Below are positions 30,415 through 38,647 of a DNA stretch of 64,000 bases, piece after piece (positions within the stretch are counted from its first letter, which is position 1; the number at the start of each line of letters is the position of its first letter). The position numbers and the translations under genes were made by a program. The notes under the pieces are model-generated. The model was not told the DNA's origin. It saw only the letters and a program-made list of their open reading frames with translations, and did no database searches. The stretch is from contig JAOZSR010000004.1 in assembly GCA_029939575.1 (NCBI GenBank), positions 1 through 64,000 of the forward strand, read 5' to 3'. The DNA comes from Fidelibacterota bacterium. GTDB taxonomy: Bacteria; Fidelibacterota; UBA2242; JAOZSR01.

Positions 30415-31764
30415 CTAGTGTTTTTTCTTGCCGGCGCTATGTAAACGATTTTCGTTCATAGCTCGTAAAATATTTCTGACATCATCATATTCCGGATCGA
30501 TTTTCAGAGCTAAATTCCAATTTATTGTCGCCCGGTCTATATCCCCTAATTTATAATAAATTGATCCCCTCCTGGCATAAGCAAGAGCAAGATTTGAATT
30601 TAATTCTATAGCTGCTTCAACCTCCTGCAAGGCTGAACGGTAATCATTAACATAAAAGTATCTTAAAGATTTTGATAAATGTTTCAATGCCAGATTAATA
30701 TTATGATCCATAGCATGTTTTGCTAACTTGACTGTTCTTACAGAATCTTCAAGAATTGATGTTTTTTGCCTCAGTTGTGCAACCTGGCTGGTCAAATATT
30801 TAATTTCAGTTTCATAAATTTCCAGAGAATCTCTAAGCTTTGCTATTTGATAATCTGCTGCTTGTAATGTAGAGTCCAACTTCCTGGCAAATTCTTCCTC
30901 AAGGTCAAGTATCATTCTGGATTTGCGGTCAACCATACCCTCTAAAACCCGTTTCTTAGCATCTCTTGGCTTCAGACGCGGAATCCTAAAATCAAATCCC
31001 AGGCTCAAACTTGGATTTGATGATAAATCCGAAATATCCAGGTCTTTTTCTCCAAAATTATACAATTTCGTAATATTATTAATACCTAACATCAGGTTAT
31101 AATCGTGGCTTAACGGCACTTTAACTCCAAAATTAAGAGCCCCGCCGTCAAATTCACCAACTATATCAACTCCGCCTAATTCTTCCCTCATGTTTGTATG
31201 AAAAAGCATTCCTGCAAAAACTCCTGCAGTAGTATCGGCAAATCCGGTTGCTAATCCTCCGGTACCAAATCCCATATAAGTAAATAGTTTATTTTCTCCA
31301 ATCTGTTTCTCATTACTAATTACTCCAAAAATCGATAAGGTTTTTGTATCAAGGTCAACATTTTTATTACCTTGTTTTAAAACCAAATCATTAATTCCGG
31401 CTGAAAAACTAATATCACCATAAACAAATAGCCTCTTTTGAAAATGTAAACCAAACTCAACTGGAGCATCACTACTGACACCCTGGATTGTTGTCATTCC
31501 TATTTTAAAAGCATCTGTGATATCCGTTTCCAGAAAAACCGCTTTGGAAAAAAGTGTGTCCCGGAAGCCATAGGTATCAGCACAAAATCCAGTTCTGAAA
31601 ACATAGGGTGTCCGATAAATACTGCTTGATGGAATTTTCATCATATAACCAGGTTTTGAAAATGCTACTCTTGTCACCTGGGCATTGGTTGCTCCAAGTC
31701 CAACTATAAAATATATAAGAAACATTAATAAAGCTTTTCTCATTTGACTAAGCTCCGTTTTCAA
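30415..31764 (-). CDS. Outer-membrane barrel-like protein with coiled coil and TPR tail
   Basis: A signal peptide (LLMFLIYFIVGLGATNAQ) is followed by about 245 residues of alternating strands typical of PorV/PorP-like outer-membrane proteins, for example VDIVGEFDGGALNFGVKVPL and PSLSLGFDFRIPR. Then a coiled coil (about 285-345; LRDSLEIYETEIKYLTSQ) and TPR units (ALKHLSKSLRYFYVNDYRSA, LAYARRGSIYYKLGDIDRA). The tail would face the periplasm if the barrel sits in the outer membrane, offering a bridge toward the MotB/FliF-like proteins. No exact family is recognised. Its start overlaps the previous gene by ATGA. Confidence 0.7.
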   Translation of the reverse strand: MKTELSQMRKALLMFLIYFIVGLGATNAQVTRVAFSKPGYMMKIPSSSIYRTPYVFRTGFCADTYGFRDTLFSKAVFLETDITDAFKIGMTTIQGVSSDAPVEFGLHFQKRLFVYGDISFSAGINDLVLKQGNKNVDLDTKTLSIFGVISNEKQIGENKLFTYMGFGTGGLATGFADTTAGVFAGMLFHTNMREELGGVDIVGEFDGGALNFGVKVPLSHDYNLMLGINNITKLYNFGEKDLDISDLSSNPSLSLGFDFRIPRLKPRDAKKRVLEGMVDRKSRMILDLEEEFARKLDSTLQAADYQIAKLRDSLEIYETEIKYLTSQVAQLRQKTSILEDSVRTVKLAKHAMDHNINLALKHLSKSLRYFYVNDYRSALQEVEAAIELNSNLALAYARRGSIYYKLGDIDRATINWNLALKIDPEYDDVRNILRAMNENRLHSAGKKKH

Positions 31765-32486
31765 TCTTCTACCAGTTTCAGGCTCTTTATTTTCAAACTA
31801 GCCAATCTCGCTAATTTAGTTCCTGGGAACCGATCAATCAGACGTTTATAAAAAATATTTGCGTTCTCAATATTATCGAGATTCTGATAAGTTACTGCAC
31901 TTAAAAATAGTGCATCTCCAAATTTTTCAGCAATTGGATATTCGGCAACTTTCTTTAGATATTCCAGAGCGAGATATTTATCATTCATTTGGATGTGACA
32001 ATATCCAATCCAATAATAAGCATCTCCAATACTTGCTGATGGTATTTTACTGGAAACTGCCCTTGTAAAATAATCAATAGCCACTTCATATTTATTATGA
32101 ACAAAAGCATCATGCCCTTTTTTATAAAAATTCAATCCCTCTTGTTTGGAGTAAATTTTTATATCCGAAGAAATCGAGGAATAGGGAGAAAGAAATATTT
32201 TCTGCTTCAATTTTGATATTTCATTGGCTAAAGAATCATTTTCTTTGGATAATTTTTCAATTTTGAATGCTGTTAAAGTTTTATTTTTGTTAATAGCCAT
32301 ATAGAGGGAGTCCAGTTGAGCTTGAATCGTGCTCAATCCTGAGTTAGCAACGCCAATTCCACCTTCAGGGGGGACAGACTCCCTCGTTGGCTCAATTTTT
32401 ATTCCTAAATCATATAAAAATTCCGGTTTTCCTGCTTTAGCAGTATCCAATTCCTGAGATATGACAGATATAGGGAACATGAGCAA
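31761..32486 (-). CDS. Periplasmic coiled-coil/TPR protein (YbgF/CpoB-like)
   Basis: After an N-terminal export signal come a short coiled coil (about residues 50-90) and TPR repeats such as NFYKKGHDAFVHNKYEVAIDYF and DAYYWIGYCHIQMNDKYLALEYL, the layout of the Tol-Pal partner YbgF/CpoB. The listed start is TTG at 32486, which gives a signal peptide without its basic end. Extending the frame upstream gives IFKIGIFILLMFPISVISQ from an ATT at 32513 that overlaps the previous stop as TAATT and sits eight bases after GGAG. I consider that ATT the probable true start. It is the third gene of the motor-like operon. Confidence 0.72.
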   Translation of the reverse strand: MLMFPISVISQELDTAKAGKPEFLYDLGIKIEPTRESVPPEGGIGVANSGLSTIQAQLDSLYMAINKNKTLTAFKIEKLSKENDSLANEISKLKQKIFLSPYSSISSDIKIYSKQEGLNFYKKGHDAFVHNKYEVAIDYFTRAVSSKIPSASIGDAYYWIGYCHIQMNDKYLALEYLKKVAEYPIAEKFGDALFLSAVTYQNLDNIENANIFYKRLIDRFPGTKLARLASLKIKSLKLVED

Positions 32487-32512
32487 AATAAAAATTCCAA
32501 TCTTAAAAATAA

Positions 32513-33292
32513 TTAAAATTTCTCCCGATTAATTATATATTCATTTGTTTTATCAATTAATTGACTATCTGGAAATAATTTTTCCATTTCTTTAAAAATC
32601 GATATCGCTTTTTCTTTATTCCCCAATTGAAGATAACTCATTCCAATTTTAAATAAAGCCGCGTCTTCTTTATTACCATCTCCAAGACCATTAACCTTTT
32701 TAAATTCTTCAATCGCGCGTAAAAATTTTCCAAGGGAATAATAACATTCACCTAACCAATATTGAGCATTATCTATAAGAGGATGATCTAACCCGGAAGA
32801 TACAAGAAAATGGAACTTCTCGGCACTGACCTCATATTTATTATCAAAATATGCACTTAGAGATTCATTATAAATACTGCGAAACTCAGAATCTTTCATT
32901 TTTAAATCTTCATGAGAAGTCTTTACAGCATTTGTATCTTTTATAAAAATCGAAGTTTCCAGGCTTTTCATTACTTCCCTGGAGAGTCTTTTTTCTTCCT
33001 CATAAGCCTTTAATAAGGAACGAAGGTTTTCTATTTCTGTTTCCTTTTTCCCCAGACTATCTACCAGGTTCATATTATAATTTTTTGTTTTGGAAAGATC
33101 CTTTTTAATGAGTTCCAGTTCATTCTCCTGAATTGTCAAAGCAGATCTAAGATCTAAAATTTCAACAGCTTTCTTCTCCAACTCTACCTTTTTATCAGAA
33201 TATTCCGGATCAGTCTTGTTATTATTTTCCTGGGCAATAGCTGCGGAAAATATAATAAAAAAAATGAAAAGATAATAAGAGCGAATCATCAT
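32513..33292 (-). CDS. Periplasmic coiled-coil/TPR protein (YbgF/CpoB-like)
   Basis: The 259-aa product has a signal peptide (YYLFIFFIIFSAAIAQ), a long coiled coil (about residues 28-105, KKAVEILDLRSALTIQENEL) and three TPR-like units with NAQYWLGECYYSLGKFLRAI and AALFKIGMSYLQLGNKEKAI. It shares its plan with the next gene, suggesting duplication. In other bacteria YbgF/CpoB works with Tol-Pal at the division site; here it is embedded with MotAB and FliF/FliG-like genes, so it may be an envelope scaffold of that machine. Its start overlaps the lipoprotein gene by four bases. Confidence 0.75.
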   Translation of the reverse strand: MMIRSYYLFIFFIIFSAAIAQENNNKTDPEYSDKKVELEKKAVEILDLRSALTIQENELELIKKDLSKTKNYNMNLVDSLGKKETEIENLRSLLKAYEEEKRLSREVMKSLETSIFIKDTNAVKTSHEDLKMKDSEFRSIYNESLSAYFDNKYEVSAEKFHFLVSSGLDHPLIDNAQYWLGECYYSLGKFLRAIEEFKKVNGLGDGNKEDAALFKIGMSYLQLGNKEKAISIFKEMEKLFPDSQLIDKTNEYIINREKF

Positions 33293-34281
33293 TTATACTG
33301 CTCCCATTCAACTGTATATGAATATCCAACAAAGGAACCAAAGGATTTAGGTATTATTAATTTAAATTTTCCGGTTGCTCCGGGTAATAGAGAATTATTT
33401 GTTGTAATACCTGATCTTTCAAAAGTAAAATACGAACCTTCTATAAAACTTGTTTTATTTTTAGTATCTCCACTCCAGTTTTTCCGAAATACAAAATTAA
33501 CTTTGACAAAATCAGCTCTTTTTGAACCAATATTTTTAACTTCTCCGGTAAAAATCGTATTCCCTGTACGGTCTTTTACTTCTTTAATATTCCCAAGTAA
33601 AACACAATTTGCATTAGGTGTTTTTTGGGTTTTTATGTCCGCCGGATTCTGGCCTCCCGATATATACTGCTGTTGAATCATTTTAGTAATTGATGGTGTA
33701 TCTTCGAGATCAACCGTAATATCATCAGGCACATATTGCTCTGCTGGTTTTTCGGGAACATTGGTAATAATTCTAACAATACTCTCTTTTTCCAAAGTCA
33801 AATATCCAATTAATGTCTCAACTTTGACAATGTTTTCATCCTGAAAAACGACTTTCCCAAAAACTGTAGTACCATTTTTGGTCACAATTTCCTTATCATA
33901 CATGGCCAGTGGATTGGTCCACATTTTACTCTTTGACTGGATTTCCCGTAATTCTTTTTTCAGATGCTTAACTTCAGCGGAAAGTTTTTTAATTTCAAAC
34001 GTAAGCTCGTTGATTACATAATTCTGGTCCTCACTGGTTGTAGCAGATGGAACAGCTACAGGTTTGTGGCTACCTTCGGAACCTGTGATATTTTGAGCTG
34101 CTTCGGTTATAGTTGATTGGTCATCATCTAAGATCGGCTTCTTTTCTTCAGTTAAAGAGGTAAGTTCAACACTGGCAGAATCCGGGGTAACCTCTTCACT
34201 GGACTTAGATCGAAGTTTAAGACTGCTACAACTTAGCAAGAATAAAAAAGATACAAATAATATTAGTACTTTTGATTTCAT
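33289..34281 (-). CDS. Lipoprotein with coiled coil and FxLYD-like domain
   Basis: The 330-aa protein opens with LFVSFLFLLSCSSLKL, a clear lipobox with Cys near residue 18. A low-complexity acidic stretch and a coiled coil (FEIKKLSAEVKHLKKELREI, about residues 95-115) follow. Next is a small SH3-like segment (TKNGTTVFGKVVFQDENIVK), then a C-terminal beta-sandwich (about 215-330; TGEVKNIGSKRADFVKVNFVF) like FxLYD domains. It is the first gene of the eight-gene motor-like operon. No enzymatic motif is visible; a structural outer- or inner-membrane anchor is the likely type of role. Confidence 0.68.
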   Translation of the reverse strand: MKSKVLILFVSFLFLLSCSSLKLRSKSSEEVTPDSASVELTSLTEEKKPILDDDQSTITEAAQNITGSEGSHKPVAVPSATTSEDQNYVINELTFEIKKLSAEVKHLKKELREIQSKSKMWTNPLAMYDKEIVTKNGTTVFGKVVFQDENIVKVETLIGYLTLEKESIVRIITNVPEKPAEQYVPDDITVDLEDTPSITKMIQQQYISGGQNPADIKTQKTPNANCVLLGNIKEVKDRTGNTIFTGEVKNIGSKRADFVKVNFVFRKNWSGDTKNKTSFIEGSYFTFERSGITTNNSLLPGATGKFKLIIPKSFGSFVGYSYTVEWEQYK

Positions 34282-34568
34282 AATCCCACACCTTCAGGTA
34301 TCTTTAATTTTTAATTCAATGGCAATGGCGTTACTCTCTAAATAATATAGTTTTCAATCATGTACAATGTCAAGAAAAAAATTTCATACTCTTCTCTGAA
34401 AAAAAATCCTGACAACCACCTTATATTTTTTTATTCTTTTTTATAAAATATTATCAATCTTACTTTGTTACTAGTAATATAATACAATATTTTATATATA
34501 ATTATCGTCATTACTATATTAACAAAAAAATATTAATTTATAATCATCAGTATAGTTTTAATATTATA

Positions 34569-35978
34569 TCAAATAACATTATTATTTTTTAAAATAGAAT
34601 TATCTTCAATTAAAAACGTTTCCCCTTTTGTATTTTCAATTTTCACTTTACCCTGAATTTTTACATTTTTACCGAATTTAACATCACCAATAACAACAAA
34701 ATCTTTACATTCTGATAAAGAAGGTATCCCATAAGGAAAACGTGCATTAAAATCCCTGATTAATGAAAAATAACCTTGATCAAGATCAATTCTGATTTTG
34801 TTATATTTGTTATTTGGATTCAATTCAAGTCTGAAATTTTTAGTAATATCATAATAATCTGAACGGATTTTTAGCAAATCATTTGTTTTTTTTACTGGTA
34901 AAAATCTTGATCTGGGTACTCGTATCGCTTCTGCTTTAGGAAATACCGAAATCGCCGCACCCATAGCAGTTTCTAATTGATATACAGGCTCGGATTTTTT
35001 ATCTCTAGGATCAACCGTTTTTTTATTACAAATAAGTGGTAAAGCAAGATTATTATTTCGTTCCTTAAGTAATTTTGACAAAGCATTTAAATTAATCCAT
35101 AAATTATTTGTATTAAAATATTTATACCGTTTGATATCCTGAAAGAACCGGCTGTCCTTTTCCGAACATTGGGCAAATTCCCGTAGAATCAATTGGTGAT
35201 TTTTTTGGCCTGCCAGATGTCCACCCTTTTTATCAGCTTCAGTTCTATTCGCTACCTCCATCATAAAGGGCAAATTTCTCTTTGAAAAATATCCAAGTAA
35301 TTTATAATCAATAGTAGCGCCTAAATTATCAGAATTTGATACAAATAAATATTCATAGCCATTCTCTATTAATTTGGATAACATGCCGCTGGTAACCAAG
35401 GATGAGTATATATCTCCATGCCCCGGTGGACACCATTCAAGTTCACGGTCAGTATGAAAAGTTACCGGAGATAAATCTTTTTGGACAATTTTAGGTACTT
35501 TATGTTGCAGAAAATCTATTGGAATTTGGTTAGACAACAACTCCGGAAACTTTGATACTATTTCCAAACAATCGGCTCGTGTTCTAAAACTATTCATCAA
35601 AACAAGAGGAATATTCGAATCAAGTGCCTGCCTGATAATTATTTCCAGAAAAGACATACCATTTTTTACCTCAAGTAGGGACTTTGCTCTGTCTAAACCC
35701 ATACTTGTGCCCAATCCACCATTTAATTTCAACATAACCATTTTTGAAATAGCCTGTTTGCCGAGATCAAAATAATTATTTGAAATATCTTCCAGGTCAG
35801 CAATCGATTCTATTGGTTCAATGGAATCCTCATGAATTATCCCTTTTGAAGAACCACCTTCAGCTAATAATTGGTAATAATGATAAAAACTGTTGATTAC
35901 TATTTCTGATAATCCTTCATTCTCCATTTTCTTTTTAAAAGGAGCAAACTTATTTTCTACACTATTAATTATTGACAT
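34569..35978 (-). CDS. UTP-glucose-1-phosphate uridylyltransferase (UDPGP family)
   Basis: The 469-aa protein carries the nucleotide-binding loop MLKLNGGLGTSMGLDRAKSL near residue 80, the typical signature of the eukaryote-type UDPGP family rather than the GalU family. Further motifs are WCPPGHGDIYSSL and FVSNSDNLGATID, with a short C-terminal beta-helix (FGKNVKIQGKVKIEN). It makes UDP-glucose from UTP and glucose-1-phosphate; a related sugar specificity such as UDP-GlcNAc cannot be excluded. AGAGG precedes the ATG. It is a single gene, divergent from lexA, with a 287-base gap before the motor-like operon. Confidence 0.88.
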   Translation of the reverse strand: MSIINSVENKFAPFKKKMENEGLSEIVINSFYHYYQLLAEGGSSKGIIHEDSIEPIESIADLEDISNNYFDLGKQAISKMVMLKLNGGLGTSMGLDRAKSLLEVKNGMSFLEIIIRQALDSNIPLVLMNSFRTRADCLEIVSKFPELLSNQIPIDFLQHKVPKIVQKDLSPVTFHTDRELEWCPPGHGDIYSSLVTSGMLSKLIENGYEYLFVSNSDNLGATIDYKLLGYFSKRNLPFMMEVANRTEADKKGGHLAGQKNHQLILREFAQCSEKDSRFFQDIKRYKYFNTNNLWINLNALSKLLKERNNNLALPLICNKKTVDPRDKKSEPVYQLETAMGAAISVFPKAEAIRVPRSRFLPVKKTNDLLKIRSDYYDITKNFRLELNPNNKYNKIRIDLDQGYFSLIRDFNARFPYGIPSLSECKDFVVIGDVKFGKNVKIQGKVKIENTKGETFLIEDNSILKNNNVI

Positions 35979-36122
35979 AGAAGACCTCTTTCTCTTTGAA
36001 ATTATTCTGATAAAATAAAATTAAGGCTAAGTATTGGTATTGACAAGAAATAAACAGAAATAAATTTTCTAAAATAATTCTTTTATTAGGGAATATTTTA
36101 AATTAAATTTCTTACGGGTTAC

Positions 36123-36132
36123 TTGCGAGCAA
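36123..36132. promoter_or_regulatory. Candidate LexA-operator palindrome
   Basis: TTGCGAGCAA is a dyad of TTGC and GCAA around two bases, 14 bases before the lexA start and beside its GAGG ribosome site. Autoregulation by LexA is the norm and operators vary between phyla, so this is a reasonable but unproven candidate. Confidence 0.3.
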
Positions 36133-36146
36133 ACTGAGAGGATTTT

Positions 36147-36752
36147 ATGACTTCAAATTTATCACCTAAAAAAAAACGATTCTGCGATTTTATTATTAAT
36201 TTTAGTAAAAAAAACAAACGCTCCCCAATTTTTAAGGAAATAATGAATGGCCTTAATATTAATTCTTTAGGAACAATAAATTGGTATGTAAGAGAATTGG
36301 AAAAAGCAGGAGTTCTCAAAAGAACAAAAGGCTTTAATGGTAAAAGAGCACTATCAATTATTGAAGAAAATGATACAAATTCCTTACCATTATTAGGAAT
36401 CATTGCCGCCGGATATCCCCTGGAATCTGTAGAAAATCACGAAAAAATTGAGGTTCCACTCTCATATGCAAAACCAGGGAATTATGTTTTACGAGTCCGA
36501 GGTGATTCTATGATAGATGATAATATTCAAGATGGTGATTATATAATTGTTAATAAAAGATCTAACGCAAATCCGGGAGATACTGTTGTTGCAATTGTAA
36601 ATGAAGAGGCTACCCTAAAAAAATATTATCCAAAAAGTGATAAAATTGAACTTCACCCCAGAAATCCTGAATATGATATTATTAATGTCTATCCGGAAGA
36701 TAGATTTCAAATCAATGGTACAATATTATTTTCATTCAGGCATTATAAATAA
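36147..36752 (+). CDS. lexA: LexA repressor
   Basis: The 201-aa protein has an N-terminal winged helix (residues 1-70, SPIFKEIMNGLNINSLGTIN) and a C-terminal S24 self-cleavage domain. The scissile Ala-Gly is in GIIAAGYPLE near residue 90. The catalytic Ser is in RVRGDSMIDD and the Lys in EEATLKKYY. It represses SOS genes until RecA-stimulated autocleavage. The dinB start overlaps the lexA stop as TAATG, so the repressor and an error-prone polymerase are translationally coupled. The ATG has a GAGG SD. Confidence 0.94.
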   Translation: MTSNLSPKKKRFCDFIINFSKKNKRSPIFKEIMNGLNINSLGTINWYVRELEKAGVLKRTKGFNGKRALSIIEENDTNSLPLLGIIAAGYPLESVENHEKIEVPLSYAKPGNYVLRVRGDSMIDDNIQDGDYIIVNKRSNANPGDTVVAIVNEEATLKKYYPKSDKIELHPRNPEYDIINVYPEDRFQINGTILFSFRHYK

Positions 36753-37846
36753 TGGATCAAATAACCAGGAAAATAATTCATGTAGATATGGATGCATTTT
36801 ACGCATCAGTAGAGGAACGGGATTTTCCACAATACAGGGGAAAACCGCTTGCAGTTGGTTACCCCGGCAAAAGAAGTGTAGTATCTACAGCAAATTACGC
36901 AGCTCGCAAATACGGAGTACACTCAGCAATGCCATCAATCGTTGCATTAAAAAAATGTCCTTTCCTAAATTTCGCACCACCTCGTTTTGATGCTTACAAA
37001 GCAATATCTCACCAAATCCGGGATATTTTTTTTGAATATACAGATCAGGTAGAGCCACTTTCTCTTGACGAAGCGTTTCTGGATGTTACAACTAATAAAG
37101 AGAACAACCCTTCGGCTACGAATATTGCAAAAGAAATAAAAAATAAAATATATAAAACAACTGGTCTAACTGCTTCTGCAGGAATAGCTTCAAATAAATT
37201 CTTAGCCAAAATCGCTTCGGATATTCAAAAACCAGACGGGTTAACATTAATATTACCAGACATGGCACTGGACTTCCTAAAAAAATTGCCAATTGAAAAA
37301 TTTTTCGGAGTAGGAAAAGTTACAGCCCAAAAAATGAAATCCCTTGGAATTAACTATGGCAGTGATCTTTTTAATTATACTGAATTTGAATTAAACAAAC
37401 TCTTTGGCAAAACCGGGTCCTTTTATTACAATGTTGTAAGAGGAATTGATGACCGACCAGTTGTTACATCCCATATCCAGAAGTCAGTTGGAGCTGAAAA
37501 TACTTTTAAAAATGATATTATTGATATAGGTGAAATTGTAGAAAAACTCAAAATAATAATTCACAGAGTAACATCACAATTAAAAAAAAATAATATCTCA
37601 GGCAAAACAATAACTTTAAAAATCAAATATTACGATTTTGTGATTAGTACCAGAAGCAAAACTCTAAATATTTATACTCACGATTATGATAAAATTCTGC
37701 AAACCATCCTTGAATTGTTAAACTTTCCACAAAAACCTTTAAAGCCAATCAGACTTATAGGCGTGTCGCTATCTAACCTGGATAATCTTTGTGTAAATAA
37801 TATGGGAATTCAGCTTTGTTTCGATTTTTCTACCACAGATAACTAA
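36752..37846 (+). CDS. dinB: DNA polymerase IV
   Basis: This 364-aa Y-family polymerase copies damaged DNA. Active-site carboxylates are in HVDMDAFYASVEE and LSLDEAFLDVT; the helix-hairpin-helix region is IEKFFGVGKVTAQKMKSLG, and a little-finger domain follows. The C-terminus IQLCFDF resembles a sliding-clamp-binding motif. It is coupled to lexA by a one-base overlap, so it should be an SOS gene. Confidence 0.95.
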   Translation: MDQITRKIIHVDMDAFYASVEERDFPQYRGKPLAVGYPGKRSVVSTANYAARKYGVHSAMPSIVALKKCPFLNFAPPRFDAYKAISHQIRDIFFEYTDQVEPLSLDEAFLDVTTNKENNPSATNIAKEIKNKIYKTTGLTASAGIASNKFLAKIASDIQKPDGLTLILPDMALDFLKKLPIEKFFGVGKVTAQKMKSLGINYGSDLFNYTEFELNKLFGKTGSFYYNVVRGIDDRPVVTSHIQKSVGAENTFKNDIIDIGEIVEKLKIIIHRVTSQLKKNNISGKTITLKIKYYDFVISTRSKTLNIYTHDYDKILQTILELLNFPQKPLKPIRLIGVSLSNLDNLCVNNMGIQLCFDFSTTDN

Positions 37847-37970
37847 AACAAGCTGGAAAAACAGTTCAATTTTAGTAAATTACACCAATACTTTTTTACG
37901 ATGTATTAAATATCAAAAATTGAGTATTTAAAGTTTTATGGAAAATTAATTAGAAAAAAACAGATCCTCA

Positions 37971-37998
37971 TTGACATATAATTAGTAGTAAATATTAG
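37971..37998 (+). promoter_or_regulatory. Possible rnhA promoter
   Basis: TTGACA at 37971 is followed by TATAAT directly (37977) and by TATTAG after 16 bases. Either TATAAT acts as the -10 with a weak -35 upstream, leaving a short leader, or TTGACA/TATTAG is used and transcripts start almost at the ATG (38006). Confidence 0.35.
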
Positions 37999-38005
37999 GG
38001 AAAAA

Positions 38006-38491
38006 ATGAAAAAAATTTCAATTTATACAGATGGTGCATGTTCCGGTAATCCTGGCCCCGGCGGCTATGGAGTTTTACTTGTTCACGGAAATAATATTAA
38101 AGAAATAAGCGGCGGTTTTAATAAAACAACTAATAACAGGATGGAACTACTGGCCTGTATAGTGGGGCTGGAAGCCTTGAAAGAAAAATGCAATGTAAAT
38201 ATGTATGTTGACTCGAAATACGTCGTTGATAGTATTAACAAAGGATGGGCAAAAAAATGGCGTAGAAATGGCTGGATGAGGAATAAAAAAGATAAGGCTG
38301 TTAATATTGATTTATGGAAACGTCTTTTAGATATAATTGAGGAGCATGAAGTGACTTTCAATTGGGTAAAAGGACATGCCGGACATGCAGAAAATGAGAG
38401 ATGTGATACACTTGCAACAACCGCAGCGGCTAAAGATAACTTACCGGATGATGAAAACTACCTTAATCCTCCTAAAAATTCGTTATTTTAA
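38006..38491 (+). CDS. rnhA: Ribonuclease HI
   Basis: The 161-aa enzyme cleaves RNA in RNA-DNA hybrids. Catalytic residues are in YTDGACSGNPGPGGYG (Asp8), NRMELLA (Glu), YVDSKYVVDSINKGW (Asp) and HAGHAENERCDTLA (His and Asp). The basic handle KKWRRNGWMRNKK is present as in E. coli RNase HI. AGGG precedes the ATG. It stands alone and is followed by a shared terminator. Confidence 0.96.
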   Translation: MKKISIYTDGACSGNPGPGGYGVLLVHGNNIKEISGGFNKTTNNRMELLACIVGLEALKEKCNVNMYVDSKYVVDSINKGWAKKWRRNGWMRNKKDKAVNIDLWKRLLDIIEEHEVTFNWVKGHAGHAENERCDTLATTAAAKDNLPDDENYLNPPKNSLF

Positions 38492-38578
38492 TCGCCATGT
38501 ACCCTGCTAAACAAAGTTGGCCCCGGTAACCATAAACCATAAAAAATTATTATTACTCTGCTTTGTTGAAAATTTTAA

Positions 38579-38625
38579 AAAAATCCCGTTTCATCATAAA
38601 AGCGACAAAACGGGATTTAATTTTA
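38579..38625. terminator. Bidirectional terminator between rnhA and POT transporter
   Basis: AAATCCCGTTT and AAACGGGATTT pair across about 18 bases, with A/T runs on both sides. It lies between two convergent genes and can serve both. Confidence 0.8.
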
Positions 38626-38647
38626 TTTTAATGATAGGTTATGATTC

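Noticed and set aside
26564-34281. Zorya-type (ZorAB) phage-defence system
   Set aside because: MotAB-like genes alone suggested it, but no helicase or nuclease (ZorC/D/E) is present and FliF/FliG-like partners are.
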